A stretch of 64,000 nucleotides of DNA from Candidatus Pantoea haifensis (lineage in GTDB: Bacteria > Pseudomonadota > Gammaproteobacteria > Enterobacterales > Enterobacteriaceae), in NCBI GenBank assembly GCA_018842655.1, contig JAGTWN010000004.1, positions 1,240,001 to 1,304,000 on the forward strand, written 5' to 3'. The notes beneath the pieces were generated by a model. It worked only from the letters and a program-made list of their open reading frames with translations, ran no database searches and was not told where the DNA came from. This document shows, one piece after another, positions 53,415 to 62,960 of this stretch. A program made the position numbers and the translations under genes. The number at the start of each line of letters is the position of its first letter. Position 1 is the stretch's first letter.

Positions 53415-53570
53415 TTTGCAAATTCCTTAGAGTGTTTATTTTGCCCGGAGGCTGACCTACAGAGAAACCAGAGACATTACTGAATGAGGCACTTATTAAG
53501 GTTCGGCAAGGAAGCGGTATTCAACGTCAACGTTTTTACTCGTAACTTCTTTACTGAAGATGCCATACAT
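53401..53570 (-). CDS. yobF: YobF small protein; frameshifted
   Basis: Upstream of cspC a frame starts at the ATG at 53570 with [20 protein letters not shown] and stops after LAEP (stop at 53496-53498). This is the start of YobF (47 residues in E. coli). Adding one T near 53498 lets it continue as [14 protein letters not shown], which matches the E. coli YobF second half. The true end is then uncertain: the open frame runs into the cspC start. YobF is a stress-induced small protein of unknown role. Confidence 0.6.
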
Positions 53571-54091
53571 AAACAGAACTGTACCTCGTTTAACCCACGA
53601 ATTGTTATCACATATTCGCTAAATAATGGCAAGCCATTTTTAAGGCGCAATGGATGCTTAGCGCATTATTGCTAAACCGCTCGCATACTTTGTCCGGTTT
53701 GGTTCAAAGGATACGCGCAGTCATTACCAGAATTAACCTTATTGGTTGATTAGCTGGCGCCATTCAGCTTTTTAAAACGATATCCATGCTGACAGCAAGT
53801 CTTGCTAACCTCAAGTATATCCTGAAGAAAATATATTTCATAAATATGGCAAAGTAAAATTTAATTAGCGTAGCCGTAATTCTCTTTAGTAATGACTGAA
53901 ACGTTTAAAGCGTGAACAAATCTTAATTAAGCGCCGCTGAATTTTCTGGTTGCACCAAAATCAGGAGCTTAATGTTCCTTTTGCCCCAAATAAAAGCAGA
54001 GCGGCTGATTTGTTTTATTACCATTCTTTCTTAGAACATAAAAAATGCGTATTGCCTGAAATGATTTTGTTAACCTGCCTGAATTTATGCT
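53571..54091. other. Intergenic region upstream of yobF-cspC
   Basis: 521 bp without a convincing gene. A possible yobF promoter on the minus strand is TTGCCA (53632-53627), 16-bp spacer and TGATAA (53610-53605). Beyond it the DNA is AT-rich with no ORF of note and no tRNA-like fold. Confidence 0.5.
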
Positions 54092-55101
54092 TTAAGAATA
54101 ATCCTGGTTTATAGCCAGAAGACAGCGGCTTTCCCCTATTCTCCACGGCGAGAAGCGGCCATTATCCTCGCCAGCCTCATTAAGCACACGTATCAACTCG
54201 GCAGGAGGTTCATCCAGGGATTCATCTGCGAGTTCAAAAACCCCCAATGAATAGGAATGGTTACTGGTTTGCCAATGGCACGCCACAGCGCAACAGATTG
54301 CTCTGGATCCATGTGCTGGCCACCCATGAACCATCTTGGGGCATAGGCTCCCACAGGTAGCGCGGCAAGGTTAAACGGGCCAAGTCGCTCGGTGATATCG
54401 ACTAATTTTTCAGAATATCCGCTGTCTCCTGAAAACCAGAAACGCAGCGTTGAGGTGCGTATTACCCAGCCACACCATAAAGAACGATTACGATCGTGCA
54501 ACGTTCTCATACTCCAGTGGCGCGCAGGCACAGCATCGATGCGTATGCCAGAAAACTCAGCCTGCTGCCACCAGTCCAGCTGCTGGATATGGCGAACGCC
54601 TTGTTTTTTACACCAGGGTGCTAACCCCAGCGGGACAATAAAGGTCGCATTCGGAAAGCGCCTTACGATACGTTTTACCGTTGGTTTATCAAGATGATCG
54701 TAATGGTTATGCGAAATCAAAACATAATCCAGGTGAGGCAGATGTTTAATGTCGAGTGGGGACGGTGTTTTTCGCTGAGGACCCGCGAACGGCAGTGGTG
54801 ACGCTCGCTTCGACAACGCCGGATCGATCAGTAAATAACGTCCGTTAAGGCGTAATAACAACGCTGCATGCCCCAGCCACCATACGCGATCATCTTCGCC
54901 ACTCAAATTGACCGGATGCCACCAGTGCTGGATAAAAGCAGAGTAACCTGCCTGAGGTGGACGAGGTAGTCCCTGCGCTTTACGCTCCTTGCGCCAACGC
55001 TGTAAATCCCCTTCTTGCCGCAGATCGGGTTCAAGGTTGCGAAACCCTTCAGGGGTATGATGCGGTTTACTGCCGTCAAACCAGGGATTTTTCCAGACCA
55101 T
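54092..55101 (-). CDS. Metallo-beta-lactamase-fold hydrolase (UlaG/NAPE-PLD-like); frameshifted
   Basis: A 336-residue (repaired) hydrolase of the class that includes RomA, NAPE-PLD and UlaG. The metal motif HxHxDH is ISHNHYDHLDKP, with GHAALLLRLNGRYLLIDP before it and WFSGDSGYSEKL after it. The frame breaks in C5 at 54241-54245 (G5 on the coding strand); one more G gives PIHWGVFELADESLDEPP and a normal end at 54092. It has no signal peptide. It is 18 bp downstream of yebO, so cotranscribed. E. coli K-12 has no counterpart here; substrate unknown. Confidence 0.86.
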
Positions 55102-55119
55102 CCAGCCTTTATCCTTTTA

Positions 55120-55389
55120 TTAACGTTCTGGAATCAAACGGATAAAATCACGTTTATCCTGTTCATCACCGACTTTTTTCTGCTCGTTTCCGGGCTGTAC
55201 TTCAAGTATACGGCGCAGTAATGCATTTTGTTTCTTCTGCTCTTCCAGCAACGACTCCAGCAACTGAATCTGTTCACCGGCACGGACACTGGCCCGGTTG
55301 ACATAAAACCAGGCAATGAAGGCCACAATCAGGATGATACCCAGCACGCCGTAACTGACCAGCGGACCCGCATTTGCTAATTCATTCAT
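55120..55389 (-). CDS. yebO: YebO membrane protein
   Basis: An 89-residue single-pass membrane protein. The start is the ATG at 55389 (MNELANAGPLVSYGVLG) with GAGGGCG upstream. One membrane helix (about residues 11-31) is followed by a coiled-coil-like charged stretch, EQIQLLESLLEEQKKQNALL, and an acidic tail. It matches E. coli YebO. Function unknown. In E. coli mgrB lies directly upstream; I do not see it here. Confidence 0.9.
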   Translation of the reverse strand: MNELANAGPLVSYGVLGIILIVAFIAWFYVNRASVRAGEQIQLLESLLEEQKKQNALLRRILEVQPGNEQKKVGDEQDKRDFIRLIPER

Positions 55390-55602
55390 AACGCCCTCGT
55401 CATGCAAAAAGTAAGGCCTTAAAATGGCTCAACCGCACATTCTACCTGTCACGAGAGAAAATGATAATGGGTGCAGCGGTAATGCAGATTTTCCCGTTTC
55501 AGTTATCTCTGATCGATCCAGTCCAAAAAGCGAGGCATGCTGTTAGTATCACGAGTGGCAGTAACAATGGGAAAGCTGCGTTATGTATCACATGGAGACA
55601 AA

Positions 55603-55838
55603 ATGAAACTTTTTATGCGGGCAATTTTGGTGATGGCGGTTATCTGGCTGGGCATGCTTTTAACCGGTTACGGCGTCTTAACCGGCAGTAATAAGAACGC
55701 AGCGGGGCTTGGCCTGAAGTGCAGTTATTTGACTGCGCGGGGGTCATAACGTCACAGTATCTGCACACCGATAGCGGTGTGATTGGCGTAACCGACTGCC
55801 CGATATTAAAGAAAAGTGGCGACGTGATTGATAACTAA
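55603..55838 (+). CDS. yobH: YobH small protein; frameshifted
   Basis: A 78-residue (repaired) protein with one N-terminal hydrophobic helix (MKLFMRAILVMAVIWLGMLL). It then reads TGYGVLTGSNKNAAGLGLKC and SYLTARG, which matches E. coli YobH. The frame breaks in G5 at 55739-55743; adding one G gives QYLHTDSGVIGVTDCPILKK and a stop at 55836-55838. Start ATG at 55603, after GGAGAC. Function unknown; the signal-like N-terminus suggests an exported or membrane protein with two to three cysteines in the exposed part. Confidence 0.85.
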
Positions 55839-55840
55839 TC

Positions 55841-55874
55841 CTAAAAAGCGGGCTAATTAGCCCGCTTTGTTTAG
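55841..55874. terminator. Terminator between yobH and kdgR
   Basis: AAAGCGGGCT-AATT-AGCCCGCTTTGTTT; usable from both sides. Confidence 0.8.
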
Positions 55875-56662
55875 AAGCTATAGTGGTGATAACCCATCTC
55901 AGATGACAGGGTCCGTGCGGCACGATGCAGCATCGCCACATAATCCTGTTTCGCATCTTCTGAGAAACGAATCGTCGGAAAGGAGATGCTTAAGCCAGCA
56001 ATGACCACGCCGAACCGATCGAACACCGGCACTGCAATGCAGCGTAAGCCCTCTTCCTGCTCTTCGTTATCTTCACCGAAGCCCTGCACTTTTACCTGGT
56101 CCAGTACATCAAGTAACGCTTCTGCGCTGATAATGGTGTTTGCGGTGCTGCGCTTGAATTCCACCTCACGCAAAATATCCTGAACTTCACTGCGATCGCG
56201 CCAGGCTAAAAGCACTTTGCCGATAGCCGTCGTGTGTAAAGGATTGCGGCGGCCGATACGGGAATACATACGAAGATTATAGAGCGAATCGATTTTGTGA
56301 ATGTAGACGATACTGTCTTCTTCCAGCGCGCCGAGATGAATCGTCTCTTTGGTCAGTCGTGACAGCTCACGCATCTGGACGTCAGCACTGCGTATCAGAT
56401 CGACGTTTTGCAGTGCTTTTGCACCCAGTTCAAATAACTTGAGCGTCAGCGAATATTTTTCACTCTCGCCTTCCTGCGTTACATAACCGAGTGACTTCAT
56501 GGTTTGCAGAAAGCGATAAACGGTACTTTTAGACATCATCACGCGTTGCGCGAGTTCTGTAATGCCGTGGTCGCGCTCTTCACCCAGCGCCTGCAAAATG
56601 CCGAACACTTTCAGCACTGAAGAGACTGAGTCGGGCTGTTTGTCATTATCACTTGAGGTCAT
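55871..56662 (-). CDS. kdgR: IclR-family regulator KdgR
   Basis: KdgR represses pectin/hexuronate catabolism genes and responds to 2-keto-3-deoxygluconate. I start at the ATG at 56662 (MTSSDNDKQPDSVSSVLKVF), giving 263 residues as in E. coli. The winged helix is GITELAQRVMMSKSTVYRFLQT and the ligand domain has VDLIRSADVQMRELSRLTKET (in part) and FDRFGVVIAGLSISFPTIRF. It is divergent from yebQ. Confidence 0.96.
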   Translation of the reverse strand: MTSSDNDKQPDSVSSVLKVFGILQALGEERDHGITELAQRVMMSKSTVYRFLQTMKSLGYVTQEGESEKYSLTLKLFELGAKALQNVDLIRSADVQMRELSRLTKETIHLGALEEDSIVYIHKIDSLYNLRMYSRIGRRNPLHTTAIGKVLLAWRDRSEVQDILREVEFKRSTANTIISAEALLDVLDQVKVQGFGEDNEEQEEGLRCIAVPVFDRFGVVIAGLSISFPTIRFSEDAKQDYVAMLHRAARTLSSEMGYHHYSF

Positions 56663-56848
56663 CGCGCACCTTTTTAAGCGTGTTTCAAAAAAACGGAACG
56701 AGTGACCAGTATAGAGCGATGCCCGAGGTGGCGGCAAACGTTTAAGTTGAGAGATATATTTCAAGATACATTTTATCGCGAAACGCGATGCTTTTTCGCT
56801 GCGAATTCATTAGCATGATGATATTCACTTACTTCACTTATCGGCACT

Positions 56849-58224
56849 ATGTCACCTTCCTCTTCGCATGACGGATTACCGGTCCCACAACGTTATGGCG
56901 CGATCCTGACTATCGTCCTGGGAATTACCATGGCGGTACTGGATGGCGCGATCGCAAACGTGGCCTTACCCACTATTGCACGCGAATTCAACGCCAGTCC
57001 GGCTGAATCGGTGTGGATCGTCAATGCTTATCAGATTGCGATTATTGTCTCGCTGCTTTCGCTCTCCTTTCTTGGCGATATGTTAGGTTACCGGCGCATC
57101 TATCAAGCAGGGCTTGCCCTGTTCATAGCCACCTCGCTGTTTTGCGCGCTCTCCTCCTCACTCAATATGCTGACCTTTGCACGTGTATTGCAGGGATTTG
57201 GCGGCGCCGCATTAATGAGCGTGAATACAGCACTCATCCGCATTATCTATCCGCAGCGTTATCTCGGACGCGGCATGGCCATTAACTCGCTGGTTGTGGC
57301 CGTCTCCACGGCTGCTGGCCCAACGGTTGCCGCAGCAATCCTTTCAGTAGCGAGCTGGAAATGGCTTTTTTGATTAACATCCCGCTGGGCGTGATTGCGT
57401 TATGGTTTGCGCTGCGCTACCTGCCTGAGAATCCGCAAAAAGCGAAATCACAAAAATTTGATGTTCCCAGTGCCCTTATGAATGCACTGTTTTTTGGTTT
57501 ACTGATTTCGGCATTAAGCGGGTTTTCTCAGGGGCAGAGTCACTTACTGGTGGCGGGTGAACTTATTGCATTAGGGATTGTTGGCTGGTTTTTTATTCGC
57601 CGCCAGCTGCGCATGCCGGTGCCGCTGCTGCCGGTGGATTTACTGCGCATCCCCATTTTTAGCCTGTCGTTATGCACCTCGGTCTGTTCATTTTGCGCAC
57701 AGATGCTGGCAATGGTTTCACTGCCCTTTTTCCTGCAAAACGTATTAGGGCGAGATGAAGTCGCCACCGGCTTATTGCTTACGCCCTGGCCACTGGCGAC
57801 GATGGTATTAGCACCGATTGCAGGCCGTCTGATTGAACGTTTCCACGCCGGATTGTTGGGCGGTATCGGTTTAGCGATGTTTGCAGCCGGCTTGTTTCTG
57901 TTGGCCCTGCTGCCAGCTCAGCCGCACGATGGTGATATTATCTGGCGCATGATGCTGTGCGGTGCTGGTTTTGGGCTGTTCCAGTCGCCAAATAATCATA
58001 CGATTATTACGTCTGCGCCGCGCAATCGCAGCGGTGGCGCAAGCGGTATGTTAGGTACGGCGCGTTTGCTGGGGCAAAGCATGGGTGCCGCTTTGGTCGC
58101 CCTGCTTTTTAATCTGTTTGGTGATAACGGTACTCACGCCTCACTGCTGCTAGCGGGGACATTTTCTGCTGTGGCGGCAATCATCAGTTTTTCCCGCATG
58201 ACGCAAAGCCGCACCGTGAATTAA
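56849..58224 (+). CDS. yebQ: MFS transporter YebQ (DHA2 type); frameshifted
   Basis: A 458-residue (repaired) drug/H+ antiporter-like protein with fourteen predicted helices. Motif features include AVLDGAIANVALPTIAREF (DHA2 motif D1), GDMLGYRRIYQ (motif A) and RVLQGFGGAALMSVNTALIR. The frame breaks in T6 at 57366-57371; one more T gives SWKWLFLINIPLGVIALWF. In E. coli yebQ lies next to kdgR; substrate unknown. Start ATG at 56849 with no strong ribosome site. Confidence 0.92.
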
Positions 58225-58233
58225 TAAACGGGC

Positions 58234-58266
58234 ACAAAAAAGGCGACATTTCTGTCGCCTTTTTCT
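58234..58266. terminator. Bidirectional terminator between yebQ and htpX
   Basis: AAAAAAGGCGACA-TTTC-TGTCGCCTTTTT. Confidence 0.85.
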
Positions 58267-59148
58267 TTATTTCAGATACTGACCGCTGCGTAGCGCCTCA
58301 ATACGTTTATCCAACGGCGGGTGAGACATAAACAGCTCGCTGAATGACTTGTTTTTACCGTTAATACAAAATGCCATCATGCTGCCTGGCTCTTGCGGCT
58401 CGTAGCTGGTTTTCAGTCGTTGCAGTGCCGCAATCATCTTTTCACGGCCGACTAATTTGGCGGAGCCTGCATCTGCGTGAAATTCACGGTGACGTGAGAA
58501 CCACATGGTAATGATGCTGGCAAGGATGCCGAAGACCAGTTCAAGCACCATTGACACCGCGAAGTAAACCAGTGGATTGCCATTGCTGCTCTCTTCATCC
58601 TCCCGGTTACCTGACATAAAGCCAGCGGCAATTTGCGCCAGGATACGAGAGATAAAGATCACAAAGGTATTCACCACGCCCTGAATCAGCGTCATGGTGA
58701 TCATGTCGCCATTAGCGATATGTGCCACTTCGTGGGCCAGCACAGCTTCCGCTTCATCGCGGCTCATATTTTGCAGTAAGCCGGTTGATACCGCGACCAG
58801 CGAGGCATCACGGCGAGCACCGGTTGCAAAGGCGTTGATATCGGGCGCGTGATAAATCGCAACCTGTGGCATTTTAATACCCACCTGCTGCGCCTGGCGT
58901 CCAATGGTATCCACTAACCAACGCTCGGTTTCATTACGAGGTTGTTCAATAACTTCACCGCCAACCGAGCGCAACGCCATCCACTTCGACATCAGCAGTG
59001 AAACAAACGCACCGCCGAAGCCAAACAGACCCGCCATGATCATCAGGCCCTGAACACTGCTTGACTGAATCCCTGTCAGGCTGAGAATCAGCCCAAATAC
59101 CAACATCACAGCCAGGTTGGTCATCAGGAAAAGAGCAATACGCATCAT
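58267..59148 (-). CDS. htpX: Membrane zinc protease HtpX
   Basis: HtpX is a heat- and envelope-stress-induced inner-membrane metalloprotease that degrades misfolded membrane proteins with FtsH. It has 293 residues, as in E. coli. Two N-terminal helices (about 4-24, 34-54) precede the zinc motif [13 protein letters not shown] (HExxH near residue 139). Two more helices lie about 155-215, and the third ligand is in [19 protein letters not shown] heat-shock-like promoter is upstream. Confidence 0.97.
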   Translation of the reverse strand: MMRIALFLMTNLAVMLVFGLILSLTGIQSSSVQGLMIMAGLFGFGGAFVSLLMSKWMALRSVGGEVIEQPRNETERWLVDTIGRQAQQVGIKMPQVAIYHAPDINAFATGARRDASLVAVSTGLLQNMSRDEAEAVLAHEVAHIANGDMITMTLIQGVVNTFVIFISRILAQIAAGFMSGNREDEESSNGNPLVYFAVSMVLELVFGILASIITMWFSRHREFHADAGSAKLVGREKMIAALQRLKTSYEPQEPGSMMAFCINGKNKSFSELFMSHPPLDKRIEALRSGQYLK

Positions 59149-59198
59149 ATTTGTTTATCTTCCTCAGTAGTTCACGCGCTTATGCGCGGATATATATC

Positions 59199-59224
59199 CT
59201 ATGAGCATTGTGCGGGTTTTCAAG
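59199..59224 (-). promoter_or_regulatory. Possible sigma-32 promoter of htpX
   Basis: On the minus strand CTTGAAA (59224-59218), 12 bases, then CTCATAG, close to the sigma-32 pattern CTTGAAA-N11-16-CCCCATNT. It lies about 55 bp before the htpX ATG. htpX is a heat-shock gene in E. coli. Confidence 0.4.
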
Positions 59225-59346
59225 CGACCTTAACATTTAAGTGCCTAAAAAGACATAACTTTACATTTAGACATGATTTAAGGACGGAACCCGCTTCCGC
59301 TACGTTCAGTCACGCTAAACAGTGATCCGGCGTTGCGTTATACAGG

Positions 59347-59377
59347 CAAAAAAAGCACCGTTAAACGGTGCTTTTCA
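59347..59377 (-). terminator. Terminator after prc
   Basis: On the minus strand AGCACCG-TTTAA-CGGTGCT followed by TTTTTT. Confidence 0.8.
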
Positions 59378-59391
59378 CAATACGCTGGCGC

Positions 59392-61437
59392 TTATTTTGT
59401 GCCCGCCGTTTGCGCTTCGGGTTGTGCTTTATCCAGTTGCGCAAGATCGTTTGCAATCTTCACCGTCTCATCAAGATACGGATCCGGTTCTTTGTACTCT
59501 TTCGGCAGATCGTCGAGGCTCTTCAGCGGTTTTTTGCCTTCAGCCTGATAGCGAGCATTGATCCGTTCCAGACGTAACGCATCTTCTTCATGATTCTCTT
59601 TCTCGCGTTGGGCAAGATTGAGCGAGACGATATTCCGTTTCTCTTTCATTGCATTAAAACGTGCAATGTCTTTCATGATGTACTGGAACTCGCGATCCTG
59701 TGCGATACGTGCTGCATGATCCCGGGTCAACTGCGGCACCAGTGGTTTTACCTCGCCGCTTTTGACGTAAGTCGCTGCATTGATGCTGTCCCACGGCAGC
59801 GCATTGTCCTCGAATTTCTCGCCCGTTTCCGCCGCTTCAACACCTGTTGGCATCAGCAGATCCGGCGTTACACCTTTACGCTGCGTGCTGCCACCGTTAA
59901 TGCGGTAAAACTTTTGAATCGTGTACTGAACCGAACCGAGCGCAGGCCATTCAGGCCGCAGCATCTGATCGTAAATGCGGTTTAGCGAGCGATACTGTTG
60001 CACGGTGCCTTTACCAAAGGTTGGCTCGCCAACAATCAACGCACGTCCATAATCTTGCATCGCGGCGGCAAAAATTTCAGACGCGGAAGCACTAAAGCGA
60101 TCCACCAGCACCACTAACGGACCTTTGTAGTAAACGACGCCGTCATTGTCGCTGTCTTCACGTACGCGACCATTGTTATCGCGCACCTGCACCACCGGAC
60201 CGTCTGGAATGAACAGACCTGAGAGTGAAACCGCCTCTGTCAGCGCGCCGCCGCCGTTAGTTCGCAAATCGATAACAACACTGCTCACGTTTTGCTTCTG
60301 CAGTTTTTGCAACTGCACTTTAACATCATCAGTTAAGCCAACGTAGAAGCCAGGAATATCCAGCACGCCAACTTTGTCTTTGCCAACGTTATGCACGGTC
60401 ATTTTTACTGCGCGATCTTCGAGGCGAATCTTTTCACGGGTGAGCGTAACGGTACGGGTTTTTGTCCCCTTACCCGCCGGCAACACTTCGAGACGCACTT
60501 TACTGCCTTTTGGGCCTTTGATTTTTGCAACGACATCATCCAGGCGCCAGCCAATTACATCTTCCATCGGCTTGCCAGGCTGGCCGACACCAACGATACG
60601 ATCGCCTACGCTGATTGATTTACTTTTGGCTGCTGGTCCGCCCGCCACCATTGAGTTAATCACGGTGTAGTCGTCGTCCATCTGCAACACCGCACCAATA
60701 CCTTCAAGCGACAGGCTCATTTCGGTATTAAATTGTTCAGTGTTACGCGGTGATAAATAGTTAGTGTGGGGATCAATTTCGTGGGCGAAGGCGTTCATGG
60801 CTAACTGGAACACATCTTCACTGTTGCTCTGGGCCAGACGGCGGATGGCAAAGTTATAACGTTTAGTCAGAACCTCGCGAATCTCTTTCTCATCTTTGCC
60901 TGTCAGCTTGAGGCTTAACTCATCATATTTGACCTTGGCGTCCCATAGCGCATTAAGTTCAGCCTGATCTTTCGGCCAGGGCGCTTTGGCACGATCAATA
61001 TCGATGGTGTCATTGCCGGAGAAATTCATTGGGCGCGCCAGCACGGTCAACGCATACTGATAGCGTTCGAAGCGGCGTTTTTGCGCCAGATTATAGAGTT
61101 GATAAAACACATCCAGCTTACCGCTGCGCAGTTCATCACCAAGCGTGGTTTTTTGACTGGCAAACTGGGCAACGTCCGACGCCAGCAACACATTGTGGCT
61201 GTAGTCGAGCATATTCAGGTAGCGATCAAATATTTTCGCTGAAAAATCCTGGTTCAGGTCGAACTGGCGATAGTGTGAGCGGGTAAAACGAGAGGTAACG
61301 CGTTCGCTGACGGTAGGGTCTTGCGCATCTTCATGAAGCTGTGGAATCTGATCGGCGCGGGTAATGTTCTCTGCGCCAAAGGAAGGGCCTGACAACAGCA
61401 GGCCCGCAATAAATCCAACTTTAAAAAGGGTGTTCAT
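59392..61437 (-). CDS. prc: Tail-specific periplasmic protease Prc
   Basis: Prc degrades proteins with nonpolar C-termini and processes FtsI; its partner NlpI controls MepS turnover. I start at the ATG at 61437 (MNTLFKVGFIAGLLLSGPSF), giving a signal peptide cleaved after FGA near residue 21 and 681 residues, as in E. coli (682). The PDZ domain covers about 230-320 (GIGAVLQMDDDYTVINSM). The catalytic serine is in VDRFSASASEIFAAAMQDYG and the lysine in VGEPTFGKGTVQQY. It starts 19 bp after proQ, as part of a proQ-prc unit. Confidence 0.97.
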   Translation of the reverse strand: MNTLFKVGFIAGLLLSGPSFGAENITRADQIPQLHEDAQDPTVSERVTSRFTRSHYRQFDLNQDFSAKIFDRYLNMLDYSHNVLLASDVAQFASQKTTLGDELRSGKLDVFYQLYNLAQKRRFERYQYALTVLARPMNFSGNDTIDIDRAKAPWPKDQAELNALWDAKVKYDELSLKLTGKDEKEIREVLTKRYNFAIRRLAQSNSEDVFQLAMNAFAHEIDPHTNYLSPRNTEQFNTEMSLSLEGIGAVLQMDDDYTVINSMVAGGPAAKSKSISVGDRIVGVGQPGKPMEDVIGWRLDDVVAKIKGPKGSKVRLEVLPAGKGTKTRTVTLTREKIRLEDRAVKMTVHNVGKDKVGVLDIPGFYVGLTDDVKVQLQKLQKQNVSSVVIDLRTNGGGALTEAVSLSGLFIPDGPVVQVRDNNGRVREDSDNDGVVYYKGPLVVLVDRFSASASEIFAAAMQDYGRALIVGEPTFGKGTVQQYRSLNRIYDQMLRPEWPALGSVQYTIQKFYRINGGSTQRKGVTPDLLMPTGVEAAETGEKFEDNALPWDSINAATYVKSGEVKPLVPQLTRDHAARIAQDREFQYIMKDIARFNAMKEKRNIVSLNLAQREKENHEEDALRLERINARYQAEGKKPLKSLDDLPKEYKEPDPYLDETVKIANDLAQLDKAQPEAQTAGTK

Positions 61438-61456
61438 GCCGGGATCAGCCTCCGTT

Positions 61457-62152
61457 TCAGAACTGCAAATGTTCTGCGCGCACAATCATTGCCATGCCGG
61501 AAGCGAGCTGCACCCGAACGCCGTCTTTTGATACTTCCAGAACGGTAGCGTCCATTGCACTTTTGCCTGCTTTAACTTTAATACTCTGGCCAGGTTGCAA
61601 AGTTGAAGTATCAGTGATGGCTTTAGGCTGTACCGTGCGAGACGCTGCTGGCTTGCGATTTTGCGAAGCGGTTGCACGCTCAGCCTGCGGACGCGGTTTA
61701 CGCGCGGCATCGCCTTCAGCGGGCTTGCGTGGCGCAGCCTTGCGCGGACGACGTGGTGCTGCGCCCTCTTCAGCTTCACCGGCTTCACGTCGGGCGGCAC
61801 GTTGCTGCTCGCGCTGCGCCTGAACGCGGGCTTTAGCGTCTTCCAGTTGCTTACGCGCATGCTCAACATGCTGCTCGTCCAGTACGCCGCAAGCGTTACC
61901 GTCGAGATCAACTCGCGTAGCGCCGGCTTTGATACCGTACAAATAACGCCAGCTGGAGGTATAAAGACGCAGCGCAGAACGCAACTGAGTTTTACTCAGG
62001 CCCATCTCGCCCTGAACACGCTCGACCAGATCCTGAAAGATGCCAATCTTAAGCGGACGTGCTTCACCTTCTGCGCTAAAGCAGTGCGGAAAACGCTCCG
62101 CCAGAAAGCTGATGACTTCTTTACTGCTATTCAACTTAGGTTGATTTTCCAT
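61457..62152 (-). CDS. proQ: RNA chaperone ProQ
   Basis: ProQ binds structured sRNAs and mRNA 3' ends; in E. coli it affects ProP. The 231-residue protein has the FinO-like RNA-binding domain at residues 1-120 ([40 protein letters not shown]). A basic Ala/Arg/Lys linker follows (120-175), then a Tudor-like C-terminal domain ending with [16 protein letters not shown]. It is upstream of prc and downstream of msrC on the same strand. Confidence 0.97.
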   Translation of the reverse strand: MENQPKLNSSKEVISFLAERFPHCFSAEGEARPLKIGIFQDLVERVQGEMGLSKTQLRSALRLYTSSWRYLYGIKAGATRVDLDGNACGVLDEQHVEHARKQLEDAKARVQAQREQQRAARREAGEAEEGAAPRRPRKAAPRKPAEGDAARKPRPQAERATASQNRKPAASRTVQPKAITDTSTLQPGQSIKVKAGKSAMDATVLEVSKDGVRVQLASGMAMIVRAEHLQF

Positions 62153-62248
62153 GAAATTTCCTGATTACAACGGGTTTGCCGACCAGAGCAGGCATGAACA
62201 GGCGACATTATAATGACAACATCGCTAAATGCCATGTGATCCAGACGA

Positions 62249-62749
62249 TTAGCTGCGTATCAGCTGCAGATATTTTTCTAAGTCGCTGTTCGCAAGCACT
62301 TCGCAAAGCCCATCAGTGAGGCTAACAAGCCCCGCTTCGTCATCGCTATCAAAGCGATTGTAGTCAACGCTGTCGATATCGAGGACACCGACGATGCTGC
62401 CGTTCACTTTCAGAGGAATCACAATTTCAGCGTTGCTGGCGGCATCGCAAGCGATATGACCAGGAAATGCGTGTACATCTTCTACGCGCTGTACCGCGTC
62501 TTCTGCCACTGCAGTTCCACATACGCCTTTGCCTACCGGAATACGTACGCAGGCAATTTTGCCCTGAAACGGGCCCAATACCAGGGTATCCGCTTCTGTA
62601 AGCAGGTAAAAACCTGCCCAGTTCACACCGTCGAGACGTTCATACAACAGTGCGCTAAAGTTACCCATCGCGGCGAGGAACGCCGTTTCTCCCGCCAGCA
62701 AGGCGCGCATATCGCGATTCAAATCGGCGTAAAAGGCAGTTTTGTTCAT
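62249..62749 (-). CDS. msrC: Free methionine-(R)-sulfoxide reductase MsrC
   Basis: A GAF-domain enzyme (YebR) that reduces free methionine-R-sulfoxide. The 166 residues begin MNKTAFYADLNRDMRALLAG. The three redox cysteines are in GKIACVRIPVGKGVCGTAV and AFPGHIACDAASNAEIVIPL. YERLDGVNWAGFYLL forms the substrate pocket. It is the second methionine sulfoxide reductase of the window (see msrB). It is divergent from yebS. Confidence 0.95.
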   Translation of the reverse strand: MNKTAFYADLNRDMRALLAGETAFLAAMGNFSALLYERLDGVNWAGFYLLTEADTLVLGPFQGKIACVRIPVGKGVCGTAVAEDAVQRVEDVHAFPGHIACDAASNAEIVIPLKVNGSIVGVLDIDSVDYNRFDSDDEAGLVSLTDGLCEVLANSDLEKYLQLIRS

Positions 62750-62960
62750 TATTCAACCATTACCAATGACAACTGAGCGAATTTCGCTTTCGCTCGTTAA
62801 AATAAGCACTAAATATCCAGAGCGACAAGGTGAATCATAGCGTTAGTTGCTATACCCTTAGCATTCTGTGGATCGAAGCGTGATGCCCGACACCGGCACA
62901 CAGGCAATATCTTACCGACCGATTTTTGTCACGAACGATGAGCAATAACAGCATCACTTT

